From Aquatica leii (lineage: Eukaryota > Arthropoda > Insecta > Coleoptera > Lampyridae), in NCBI GenBank assembly GCA_035610365.1, contig CM069435.1, positions 82,059,389-82,123,388 on the forward strand: a stretch of DNA of 64,000 nucleotides, written 5' to 3'. Each line of letters starts with the position of its first letter. Positions within the stretch are counted from its first letter, which is position 1. The translations under genes and the position numbers were made by a program. Of the stretch, positions 36,051 to 47,251 are shown piece by piece. Below the pieces are notes generated by a model. It searched no databases. It saw nothing but the letters and a program-made list of their open reading frames with translations, and was not told where the DNA came from.

Positions 36051-38483
36051 TCGTTTGCGGTGGCCTTAGCATTTTCATTACAAAAAACGTACATCAGTTA
36101 CATATCGGCATATTCATTGAATGTAAAAGCTAAAGTGAACAAACCAATAACAAAGAACGCAAAAAACACAGAACCACAAGAACTAATCAAAAGTACACAA
36201 AAAAAGCAAAGGTTATACAAAAATAAAACAAGAAAGTCAAATTAGATACATAAAAAACAGATATCAAAACTGACGGTTATTTATAGAACAAAAGTCCGAG
36301 CTTCGAGAATACGTGAAAACCTATGAAGCATTATACAACATTTTACATTAAGATTTTTGATTTAGAATTGAACGTGAAATATCCCTGCGTGTAGTTTTTT
36401 TTGTGAAATTATGCAAACTGTGTATAAAAAAAATATGTAATTTATTATTTAAATGCATGTTATTTATTATTAAAAAAGGAAGATGTGTTACATGCCAAAG
36501 CTGTTAAAACAAAAATTGCCAAAAGAAAAGTAACATAAATGAGGACAGTTTAGTGCTCACTGAATGATTTGGAAAACTGAAACATACAAAAGTAAACGTC
36601 TAAATCAAAGGGCGCCAAAAAGGTTCATAGCTCAAAAAGACTTCTGGATCTTGCCAACTAGAGAACAAATCTGGTGATCTCACACTATTGGAATCTACCT
36701 TTTCAGTGTGTAGTCACGAAATTAAAAAAAAAACAAATAAAATTGATTTGCAAACTGGTTAGTTGAGTAAAAACTTCGTTAGATATAACAATTTAACATT
36801 TATTACATAAAAATCAAATAAAATAAAAATTGAATGAACAAACAAAATTTCACACACAAAATAAATTTATAATAAAATCAACAGTTACAATAGATAAACA
36901 TAATAAAAAGAAAAAAAAATTATTGACGTCGGTAAATTGAATTGACGTAGGTAAATTGAATTTAAAATTAATTTAAAAAATAAAATAAAATAAATTCAAC
37001 GTAAAATTAAATTCAAAGGTTATTGAGTCCGTAAAACTAATTAAATCAACTTAATCATCTAACTCGCAGTTATATAAAGACAAAAAAATACAAACGAAAA
37101 ACTAAATGTCTTTGATTATATAATACCAAATGTGTATTTACTCAAAGCACAAAGCTAAAGCGTCGGTGCGTAAAATTTGCGTAAACTCATACAGTTATGA
37201 ATCTTTAATCGAAGCCCTTTTGCAATTAATAGCAAATTAAACGTTATACATATTATTTGAAATACGTAGTTCTAACTTTGAAACACGTGTTTTCTGGTTA
37301 ACCGTAGTCCCCAAATTGTGGTAGCGGAAGATGATCTTAGAGTTGCTGTGGTAAATAGAGGTGATCTGCTACAGACCAAAACTGTGTTTAAGGAACGGTA
37401 AAATCCCTTAACCAAAATAATAATTAAGTATTAAAATTCCCACTTAACTGCTTCACAAACACATTTAAAAACAGTAACGTGCTATTTTGAACTTGGAAAA
37501 ACTGCAACACTACAACATTTTATTGTTCTCTGAGAGCGAGAGTTTGTATTTAACTGCCTTACTAATTAGAATTCTTTGTTTATAAGTGATACAGGTACTG
37601 TCAACAGATTTTGCAATAGAAACCCCACATAAATTAAATACAACCAACACAGCTACAAAGTTAAGACGTAATGAAACATGAGCAACCAAAAATCATCAAA
37701 TGACACCGAAATATAAATTGAACTCTAAACGGTGTTAAAATAAACCAATCTGCTAAAATATGCAATTACTTGTATCTTAGAAGCTAAATCAGAAAGTATA
37801 GTTGGAACTATATATTATAATGTAATCTGACTATTATTATTAACATAAAAATATGCTAAATTGGCAAAAACCAACAAACAGATGTTTTAACAATGTACAA
37901 CCTTGAATTAAATAAAAATTTTAAATAAATTCGAAGTGACAAAGATGCTTTGAAATATGTCAAACCAATTATCTAGCAGCATTCAAAACTTGGCTAAACG
38001 CAAAGATCAAATTGAAACGATCGTGGATACCAGGATTTGTCATAATAAACGCGAGAAAATCCAACGCAAGTTACAGGTAGTTTAAAGGGGTTAATAACCT
38101 GCTTACACAAAATTTTACAATATTCCTTGAACAATTACTCGCATACCTACCTAAAAGAAAACTTGTAACTTATACATTTTATTAAAGTAAAAGTAAATAT
38201 TTCCAATAAAAACATATTTTTTAATTTTGTAAATGTCTAATAATATAGGGGTTCAAATACACAAAAAATTTTCATTTTACTTTTTTTTTCATAAATTTTA
38301 TTTGTGCTTTAAGATAATTAAGAATATTAATTTAATTTGAATATTAGTACATACAAGTGTTTTTTTGTGTATTTAAGTATAAGAAGAAAATCAGTTTTCA
38401 AAAATTTATTGAAAATGAGTTTCTCAAAATCTAAATCAGTTTTTTGTTTTGTGATGTAGTTCCGAATCAAAATACTAGTACAC
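36051..38483. other. AT-rich sequence with a short tandem repeat
   Basis: A 19-bp word, attgacgtcggtaaattga, is repeated in tandem with one change at 36,922-36,959. The region around it is A-rich with repeated aaataaaat words. No coding region was recognised. Confidence 0.45.
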
Positions 38484-38555
38484 TCCCATATGGTCTAGTG
38501 GCTAGGATACCTGGCTTTCACCCAGGAGGCTCGGGTTCGATTCCCGGTATGGGAA
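38484..38555 (+). tRNA. tRNA-Glu (anticodon TTC)
   Basis: The same 72-nt sequence as the genes at 30,247 and 31,156, with intact stems and boxes and a T6 run at 38,559-38,564. It lies 7.3 kb from the tandem cluster. Its upstream flank does not resemble the cluster flanks, so it is either an older copy or dispersed by another route. Confidence 0.97.
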
Positions 38556-39340
38556 ATTATTTTTTGCTTATACATCTATAACATTATTAAAAATGACCTT
38601 GATATGACTAGATATCTTATTTGAAATATTTTATTAATATTTTTTGCAAATATAATTAAAGATTCTTACATTAATAAATAACATAGTGAAGCAATTTTTG
38701 TGTGTTGATAACTTTTTAAACTTTTGGTGTGCTTATCAACAATTAATCATTACTATATATTAGTATAAATATTGTTATGTGCAATATGTTTGTTATGTCA
38801 TATTATTTTTGTAAAGAAATAGTAACTGTTCTTATTGTTATTTTTACAGATTGTTATAATATAATCATGTTTAAGTACAGAAAGATTAAACATGTCGCTC
38901 CTATTGCAAACTCGCATTCATGTATGTATTGGATATTGCTTAACTTTATAGTTCTGCAGCAACATTTACATACCAGTATGACGTCAGGATCTTCTTTCCT
39001 AACAACCAACAGCCGAATTTAAGTTTTTACAGTTTTGTTTAGTAATTTGTTATAATTTAAATAAGAGATTTACACTTACACAATTTTTCTTCTTTCTTTG
39101 AAAAATGCCCAATTTTTAGTGTGTTTGCTAGAACAGCTAAATCAAAAAACTTAAAAGCTTTTTATTTTAAGATTATTAGTTTTATTCAATCTGTAGTACG
39201 TGGAAGCGCTTATGGCCCGTTTAACTAGTAAGAAAAGGTCTTTCTTCTTAAATAAGAACTCAGGCACGGTAGAATATCTCTTGCTAGCGTTTTGAATAGT
39301 GTTAAACACAGATCATGCTCATAAACTATTATGTTAAAAG
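38556..39340. other. AT-rich sequence without recognised genes
   Basis: An 81-codon frame at 38,777-39,022 shows no motif I know. Nothing else was recognised. Confidence 0.45.
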
Positions 39341-40201
39341 TGTTTCGGTGTGATTTTCGTACCGTATAAGTTTGGTCTACGAAAGCGCACATTTCGTTAC
39401 ATCGAGAACGGTGGTTGTCAATTGGGTTTTTTTTGACGAATGGAATTATTCGGTAAAAAAAAACATTTTTTTGTTGATTGTGGTACGCTAACTATTTAAC
39501 TTACGCGCCCAGTAAAGATTTTTTCTCTAAATATTCACACGCATCCACGTTATAAATAGGCGTAATACTTTTGCTGCTTCTGTGATAGTTTTTCTCGGGT
39601 AAGAATTGATTCTATTTTTGTGATAAGTTTGATTTTCTTGTAATTGTCATTAACAATTTTGAATGATCACACTTATTTCATTAATGCGGAGATATTAACA
39701 CCTGTTAGTTTATATTGGAAAAATTCCTACAATGACGACACAATCCACAAATAGGTGTCGCACGTAATTAATTACTACAATTATAACCGTATTGGCAGGT
39801 TCACTAAACAAAATATCAATATTAGTATAGGGGAAGCTTGGGCCATCTAGTTTGTTTTCATAGATCGTATGAAGCAAAGAAAACTTATTTGTGATAACGC
39901 CATATGTACGTGTTTGTTTATTTCAGCAAATTTTAGGATATTCTGGGGAAGGTGCCGCTAGCTAATCGCATTCATCAAAGGAAACAAAATAAATTGTAAG
40001 TATTGTATTTCCTATTCCAATTTTCTTTTATCTACTTTGCCAGCCGTTTGCACGTACAACTGTACGTAAATATTACGTTGTTGTCGCAATTAACTACAAT
40101 TTTTTTTGTGTGTGCAATATATTATTATTCTTTTTTTTTAATTATCGAGATATTGCATATTTATATCATATTTACCAAAATAAATTTGTCTTTTTGGAAT
40201 G
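39341..40201 (+). repeat. Direct repeat copy A (~0.86 kb) of an unclassified family
   Basis: This stretch aligns along its whole length with 43,881-44,731 in the same orientation. Shared words in the same order include gtgtgattttcgta, ctctaaatattca, ccacgttataaatagg, acttttgctgctt and aatgcggagatattaacacc. By eye the copies are roughly 80-85% similar with small indels. The second copy runs on into the inverted arm at 44.6-45.07 kb, whereas this one stops at about 40,201. No open frame is conserved between the copies. Confidence 0.85.
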
Positions 40202-42524
40202 TAGTCCCCATAACTAATTAAACTCAAGAAATCAAAAACAGATCTTAAATGGTAATATGCCAATTTTGAAAAAAAATAAAAAAACAAACAGTTTTGCCGA
40301 AAAAGATGTTATCAAGAGACGATATGAGATTCTTTCATAAAAAAAACCAAACAAACTTTGAAAACATAACGAAGAAATTTCAAGCAAAAAAAGTTCTGAT
40401 AAAAGTCCACACAAATAGGACTACCGAAAAGATCAGAATCAGAAATCTAAAAGTCACAACCACAAAGTTCAAAAAAGGTAAACACTACTTCAGTGTATTA
40501 ATCAAAGCAAAATCCAAACCGCGTAACACAAAACCTAAAGAAAGAATGTAAAAGAAGAAAGAGTAAATAAGAAAAAATAAGAATATTTCTTATATCCACA
40601 CATCGTCAGTTTTTGCTCGTCATGCTGGAATGTTACAATAGAAGGTAAATACCAAAGAACGGATTCAAATATTCCAAGAGCAAAAGAAACCCAAAGAGAA
40701 AAAAAATATCCTAACAGTGACTGACAACATCAAAAATGCCGACTAAGCGGAAGTACCTCGAGTATAAGAATTGACGTTGCATTCTATTCCAAGCTTCAAA
40801 TCAAACGCAATTAAACAAAAATTAACTAAGCTTAACCACGCAAAAGGAGTAACTGAGAAAGAAAAGAAAAAAAAGAAACAGTTCAATACACAAAAAAGCT
40901 ACTAAAAAACTAAGAAAGTGTTTAAGCAACTAACCAAGATAAAAAAGCAAAAAAACCAAAAGAAACAATTGGCCTAGAAGTGGATCTTAAAGAGCCAAAG
41001 AGAAAAGAGAAAGAAAAAAAAAGCAAAAAAGACAGAGAAAGATAAAACAAGATGTTTCTATGTACAGCTAAACGTCCAAGATGTGAACCATAAAGAGAAT
41101 TATAAGAAAGAATAATGGTTGGCATAATGTTGATGTAAATGCTTCATTCGTTCTTTTCTTCGTAAATTTTCAGAAGCAACAAGAAGATAAAAAAAGATAT
41201 GGCATGCAAGTGATCAACTAATAAAGAAGAAGTAGGAAAAAAATGAAAAGTAAGAAAACCAGAAAAGAAAGAAAAGAGACAGACAGAGAAAGATAAGGCA
41301 GGATATAAGTGCGAGTTTTGTTTTTCTCTTTGTAAAAAAACGACAGGTAGTGACCAACCCTTCAATGCCCAACCGATCGCTCAAAATATATAAAAACAAA
41401 GAAAAAGAAACAAAAAAAAGATATCACAGTTAGCCATAGGACAAACGCGTGCCAATTGCTGACCCAAATGAGAAAGTTTACAACAAGACCTTAATTCCGG
41501 CAAACGGAATAGGAAACTTAAGAAAAAAAACCAAATCCGAAAACAGAATATGACGAACCAATCCAAAAAAAAACCGACAAAGCGGATATAAATATATCAG
41601 AAACTTAACCGAAGGAAGAAGGAACATCGGTGACAGCAAAATGGGAGAAAGCAAATAGACAGCATCCGAATCACAACCAACAAGATACCAACTACGTATT
41701 CCAAAGCTCGAACCACCAAAACCAAGAGACAAGAACCAAAAGAAAATCAAAAACCTAAACCCTGGATTAGCACTTATGACGCTTCCTACGCCGATAAAAG
41801 AAAAGAGAACAATTAGAAGGAGACAACAAGACACAGTTAGAAGCGACGAAAGACGTAAATGCAAAAGCTTTAACATTTGGAGAAAACGTAGAGTCCTTAT
41901 GTAGACGTGTAGATTTTGCAGCAACCCAAGTATTAGAAAGTTTTATAGATTCTGGAAATGCAGGACGTAACGTAATAGGTTTACTTCGTCGTGAGTTCAA
42001 TTAAGAACAATAATGTATGAACTCAGCAACCTTAACAGTACGGTGCTCATGCTCAGATGGAAGGTGGTGTTCATGAATTATTTGTTTGAGTTGGAATGAC
42101 TAATTTCCACACGCAAGAGTCAGACGGAGAAATACGTACAAATTTACATAAAAGACCTTTCACAATACACCAACGACAGAAACTACGAGGAAAAGTAGAA
42201 ACTATGAAAAAGAGACCCTAGATATCATGCATCGATGGTAGACCGAATAATCCTAGAAATTGAAGAAAAATTCAAAGAAAGAGAAACTAAAGAACGAACA
42301 GGAGGTACAAGTTTCTCTGATTTAGAACGACAAATTACACAAGTAGACTCAAGAGTAGTTGCAGAAGAAGGAAGTGAAGAAATATCACGAGAATCAGCAA
42401 CAGCATTAACAGAAGCTGCCGAAGTAACAGTCTTACTTGTAAAAATCAATGATGGTTCTAGGACTATGTCACTCATGTCAGATATTGGAAAGTTGAATAA
42501 ATTAATAGTTTTTGTAAATTAATT
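40202..42524 (+). other. Purine-skewed interior with short open frames of unknown nature
   Basis: The plus strand here is unusually rich in A and G (repeated aagaaa, caaaa), unlike the flanks. Plus-strand frames occur at 40,294-40,551 (85 codons, highly basic), about 41,807-42,004 (no ATG; contains K-D-V-N-A-K-A-L-T-F-G-E-N-V-E-S-L) and 42,235-42,522 (95 codons, acidic and helical). The last two have ordinary amino-acid composition and may be pieces of a decayed protein, but I recognise no family. The long minus-strand frames here (for example 41,924-41,478), rich in Leu and Phe, are explained by the composition of the complementary strand. Confidence 0.35.
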
Positions 42525-42850
42525 GCTGGCGACGAACTCAGTTGAATGGGCTGGCGAATCGCAGGTCTCGATGTGCTAATTATAACATAAGATACAAAAA
42601 CCACCAAAACGGTTAGAAACTAGAATCGAAGACACTGTTTTAATTTATCCGAGGATGGAAGAAAACAAATCACAACACACAATATATTTTTGTTCGACAA
42701 CACGTTGTACATAAAATTAAACTTATTGGATTAACATTACAAAAAGACAAATTTGCATTGGTAAATAAAGTACAAATATGCAACATCTCAATAATTGTGA
42801 GAACCCGAGTGCACCCTTTAATAATGTATTACACACAAAAAAAGTTTGAG
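42525..42850 (+). repeat. Left arm of a long inverted repeat
   Basis: From tggcgacgaactcagttgaa at about 42,528 to gtattacacacaaaaa at about 42,843 the sequence matches, on the opposite strand, the stretch from about 45,060 down to 44,615. Shared words in order include gtctc(a/g)atgtgctaatt, acg(c/g)ttagaaact, a(a/t)taaagtacaaatatg-like and cctttt-aataatgtattacac. The right arm has an extra ~100 bp inside it. The arms are clearly diverged, so the structure is not recent. Confidence 0.8.
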
Positions 42851-43880
42851 CGGTTGATTGGGCTGTACGGTAGATCACTTAGGTTCGGCTATCTAGAGAG
42901 AGGTAGTCGAGCCGTACAACAACATCGTACTTTCTTCTTTTTTTTGGTTTTCTTTTATTTCTTTCTCTTTTGTCAATCTGTCATTATAAGTGGGAAGAGG
43001 GGCGCTTGTTGTAGTCTAACGGTTACGTGTTCAGGAAGTTTAGTTGTCTTCAACCCGGTAGCCTCAAGCTCTAGACCAGGCATTATAACCTTTTAACGAC
43101 CGTAACGACGGACTTGATTGGGCTTGGCGGGGATAACCAAATCTTCTTAATCGGTGCGTAGAATGTTGTGGTTGTACAAGAAGCACCACTTACGGCTATA
43201 GTCGAGCAATTGTGAGCTGTAGTCCTTTGTATTTTGGCCTAAGAACAAAATTTTTGGGATGTTTCTTTCTCTCTTTCTTTTATCTAATTTCAGGGTGGGA
43301 AATTTTCTAGTTCTTGCGTCTTCTGGTCATAGATCAGATTCCTTTTTGGGTGGATGAAATACTATTGAGGTCAAACGAGCACTGGTTGCGGTGACGTGCG
43401 CTTGTGTGGACTAACATCGGGCGGTCCAAGCTTGTGGTGTGTTTAAAACTTCGAACTCACACAATAGTCCGGTACTTCAACGAGGAAGTCTTAAGCTGTG
43501 ATAGGATTCCTGGAGTTATTTCTTAGTTTCGTAAGTTTGGGTATCGTTCCTTTCCCGTCTTCCTATAGTACCTTTGTTTTTTCCTGGTGGGTTTTCTAAG
43601 AGTTGTAATCAGGGTAGAAATTGTATCTGTGGACTGGAGTTTCATGGGATTTTATTGCGTTGTCCTTGATAGTACATAACGTTTCAGGTGACTTTTGGAC
43701 ACATTTTTTTGGTGATACGTAGCGAACTAGGAAGACATCTCTCATTTACGTTGCTTCATGTGTTATGTGTTATGGTATTTGGATTGGTTTTGAATTTTAG
43801 GGCTTGGTCCTTGACTTATGCTTAAATTTCGATTTTTGGTTTTAGCTAAGGTTCATTTCTCAGGTTTTTATGTTGGCGGG
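42851..43880. other. Pyrimidine-skewed loop between the inverted arms
   Basis: The plus strand is T-rich here, the mirror image of the purine bias at 40.2-42.5 kb. Inverted words tgtacgg/ccgtaca flank a ~45-base stretch at 42,868-42,922. The frame 42,758-43,096 (112 codons, plus strand) overlaps the repeat arm and shows no motif. No gene is supported. Confidence 0.35.
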
Positions 43881-44731
43881 TGTTTCTGTGTGATTTTCGT
43901 ATCGTATAAGTTTCGTCCCGGAACGCTCACTTTTCGCAACATTGAGAGTGGTGGCTGTCAATTGAAGTTTTTTCGATTCATGAAAAAAACATTTTTTCGT
44001 TGACTGTGATACGATAATCATCTAACGTACGCGCCCGGTGAGGTTTTTATCTCTAAATATTCATACGCAACCACGTTATAAATAGGTGTAGTACTTTTGC
44101 TGCTTATGTGACAGTTTTTCAGAGGCAAGAATTGATTCTATTTTTGTGACTTAATTTGATTTTTTTTGTAGTTGTCATTAGCAATTTTAGATACCTACAC
44201 GTATTTTGTTAATGCGGAGATATTAACACCTGTCACAATACACGATGCAGTAAAAAGGGTGTTGCACATATGTTAATTAAGGATATTGAAACCTTTGATT
44301 AATTACTACAATTACTGAAAGGCTTACTTACCAAAATATCAATATTAATCTGGGGAAAGCTTAACACATCTGGTTTTTTCTCATAGATTATATGAATCGG
44401 ATGAAACTTATTTGTGATAACGCCATACGTACGTGTTTATTTCAGTAAATTTTAGGAACTTCTGGGGAAGGCTAGCTAGTCGCATTCTTCGAAAAAAATA
44501 AATAAATTGTAAGTATTGTAGTTTCTATTCTAATTTTCTTTTATCTACTTTATCAGTCGTCTGCACGCACGACTGTACGGACACATTGGGTTGTTGTCAG
44601 AATTAACCATAAAAGTTTCTTTTTGTGTGTAATACATTATTAAAAGGTGCGCTCGAGTTTTGTTAATTATCGAGAAATTTCATATTTGTATTACATTTAT
44701 CAATGTAGATTTGTTTTTTTGGAATATAAAA
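43881..44731 (+). repeat. Direct repeat copy B (~0.85 kb)
   Basis: The second copy of the sequence at 39,341-40,201, in the same orientation, about 4.5 kb downstream. It continues without a break into the right inverted arm, so the family's full unit probably runs from at least 43,881 to about 45,070, and copy A lacks its last ~340 bp. Confidence 0.85.
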
Positions 44732-45070
44732 GTTAAGCTGACAAGTTTAATCTATGTACTACGTGTTGCCAAACCGAAAGGGGCTGCATCAACAATCATT
44801 ATTGTCTGTAATCTGTACCTACGCACTAGCAATTAATCGCATTTATGTAAATCTTGCTTTTCTATTCAAACCTATCTTTCTGTGATAAAATAAAAACATT
44901 TTTGTGTTATAACTTGTCTGCTATCATTAGTTTTCTTTCAGTCTCGGATTGATTTAAACGGTGTCTTCTATTATAGTTTCTAAGCGTTTTGGAGCCTTTT
45001 CAATAATACGTTATAATTAGCACATTGAGACTTGCCTGTCGATTCAACTGAGTTCGTCGCCAGTAACTGA
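44615..45070 (-). repeat. Right arm of the long inverted repeat
   Basis: The reverse complement of this stretch matches 42,525-42,850 over its length, with an additional internal ~100 bp near 44,770-44,870. The outermost shared word, read on the minus strand, is tggcgacgaactcagttgaa (about 45,063-45,044). It begins TGG and resembles an LTR-retrotransposon primer binding site, but no LTR could be shown next to either arm. Confidence 0.8.
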
Positions 45071-46457
45071 ATCCTCGTAACAAAACCTTTGACCATTTCT
45101 AATTTGAACGTTCAATTTAATATGCATTGATTTCTTCTAGTTGAACAGTTTTGTACAAGCCAACTAATCCAGAAAACAATTATTTTAGAGTAAAGTGTTT
45201 TCTTTCTATTATTATTATTATTCGTACTGTATTATAATTGAACCGTCACGTTTTTGGTCGATGTCTACGCTGGTTTTAAAATAACGTTCTTCACAAATAT
45301 TTATGTATACATTCAAATGGTATATGACTATCGCAATTTGTTTATTACAGTCTTAAATGCTGTATCGAAGTGGACACTTGACGTTTTTGTAATTTAATTA
45401 ACAAATTTCTATATAATATCATCCATGTTTTAAATAAAACCGGCTTTGATATACTATTGATTTATATTTCAACAAATTAATAAAAAAATAATTAATTTTT
45501 TCTTGATTTACTACAAGCAAGAACCAATTTTGGGGTAATTGTTTAACGCAATATAATAACTATAAATATAAGCGCAGTATTAGTATATAGTCAAAGAAAT
45601 CGTGATGTAACTGCAATAAATTAATTTTTATTTCTAAAAATTGTGGTAGAATAGCAAAATTCCTACAGAGAAGAATTTAAAGTAAGTGATGACATATACA
45701 TGTTAACTTTACTTTAAAAATAGTTCGAATGTATTTGCAATACAAAATATCATACTTGCCTTATGACACAACAATAAAAACAAACCAAATTGGTATACTC
45801 ACTGCAAACTTTTCGGTTAGATGTAGTCGGTGAAATCAAAGACTAAGTTAAAATAAAACTGAATTTAATAAAGATTAGGGCACAAATGCAATTAAGAAAA
45901 AAACAAAGAGTGACAGATACTTATTACTACGAATATGCTAAAGTTTTCATAAAACATTTTCGAAAGGGGGTGGTTTAAATTGGCATGTTATGCGGTTCTT
46001 TGAATTCAATGTTAATGAGAAAAATCAAATTCAATTGATAATTTAAAAAAAAATTTTTAACTGCCCTCGTTTACTTAGAGTATATGTACATATATGTTAG
46101 CCGTACGACATGGTTTTACACATGTCCTAAGGAACGTGCTACGATTCAATAAAGTTTTCCATAACAAAAAAGATTAACCTTACCCTAAAACAAATCCATA
46201 ATTATAGAAAGTATCCACACCTATAATTTCTATTGTTATAAATGCGAGAAAGGGCGTATAAGTAACTGAATCTACTTATGCGGCGTTGCCAACTTAAGTA
46301 TTTTTGTGAAGCATACAGATGTTAAAAGAATACAACTATGAACGTTAGAAGTTTTTATTATTTGCTTGTTTTTTTTTCAATATTTATACATCTTGCTTCA
46401 TTTATTAAAGGAATAGAAGAATTAGATACTTTCACAACTACACAAATAAACATACAT
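45071..46457. other. AT-rich sequence up to the Ty3/gypsy insertion
   Basis: Contains a short TTA simple repeat at about 45,209-45,221. No gene or other element was recognised. Confidence 0.5.
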
Positions 46458-46495
46458 AGTGAAACGTCCGAGAAATTACTTGCAAATGCAAGAGC

Positions 46496-46525
46496 CTTCT
46501 AGAACTGTTATCTAGTTTCTAGAAA
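46496..46525 (+). promoter_or_regulatory. Heat-shock-element-like sites in U3
   Basis: Two nTTCnnGAAn dimers, cTTCtaGAAc (46,496-46,505) and tTTCtaGAAa (46,516-46,525), are separated by exactly 10 bp, so all units keep the 5-bp phase of heat shock elements. They lie 46-75 bp upstream of TATAAAA. The same array is in the 3' LTR at 52,709-52,738. Binding by HSF is inferred, not shown. Confidence 0.6.
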
Positions 46526-46570
46526 ATATAGCGAAAAGTGAGGAACGATCGAGAAGAATTCGCTGATGTC

Positions 46571-46577
46571 TATAAAA
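46571..46577 (+). promoter_or_regulatory. TATA box of the LTR promoter
   Basis: TATAAAA in the first third of the LTR, after the heat-shock-like sites. Transcription would be expected to start some 25-30 bp downstream, near 46,600. The copy in the 3' LTR is at 52,784. Confidence 0.7.
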
Positions 46578-46926
46578 GCCGAAGATGGAAATCGTAGGTC
46601 AGTTATTGCTGGAATGTGAAAGCATGCAGTATTAAGATTATCAAGTTGAAATAAATACGTATCGTTAGCACGCGCGGCGTTTTAAATAAATAACAGTGTA
46701 CACCGAATCGAGTGAACGTGACTTATAGTGTAAACAAATCCGAGGACGTTATCTAATCTTATCTTAAGTGTTATACAACAGTTATACATAAATTATAGTG
46801 TAAGTGTTTTTATTATTAGATTTTAGTAGTTCGGTCAATTTAAAAGTATACATATTTCTATAATAAGTAAACGTAGTTTTAATCGTTTAAATAAATTAGT
46901 TTTTAAGTAATAAATTCGTTACAAAT

Positions 46927-46940
46927 TGGTATCAGGTGTT
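46927..46940 (+). other. Primer binding site (probable)
   Basis: tggtatcaggtgtt lies two bases after the LTR end. A TGG start directly after the LTR is expected for a site pairing with a tRNA 3' CCA end. I could not assign the tRNA with confidence. Confidence 0.65.
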
Positions 46941-47251
46941 CGGTTTTAAACCCGTGGAAATCGTGTAAATAGATAAAGCTGTTCGCGATTTTTATTAGTG
47001 TAAATACCATTAAGTAATCTAATATCGCTTCATAATAAAAACATTGATTGTGAAAATAACTCTTAAATTCTAGATACACGTGTTTATTTATAAAGTTAAT
47101 ATAGTGTTTTTCTTTTAACAAGTGCGTGATCGCGGTTCGTTTTCGTGGTTTAATATTAACAAGTGGATAGTTATTAAATTTTGTGTTATATAAAAACTGC
47201 ATTTTAAAAAGTAGTGTATTTAAATTTTATATCCGTGTTATATTTAAATTT

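Larger units (their letters stand above)
46458..46924 (+). repeat. 5' LTR (467 bp)
   Basis: Begins AGTGAAACGTCCGAG and ends ATTCGTTACA(A), the same as 52,671-53,137. U3 holds two heat-shock-element-like dimers and a TATAAAA box (46,571-46,577). AATAAA words occur downstream (about 46,643 and later) and may serve polyadenylation. The AGTG start resembles LTRs of the 17.6/297-type gypsy group. Confidence 0.93.

Noticed and set aside
41144-41924. Long minus-strand frames rich in Leu, Phe and Ser as membrane-protein genes
   Set aside because: They are the complement of a purine-skewed stretch; such composition gives open, hydrophobic translations without any gene.
39341-44731. The two ~0.86-kb direct repeats as LTRs of a retrotransposon
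   Set aside because: No primer site or polypurine tract borders them, the interior has no gag-pol, the second copy runs on into an inverted arm, and the copies end at different points of the unit.
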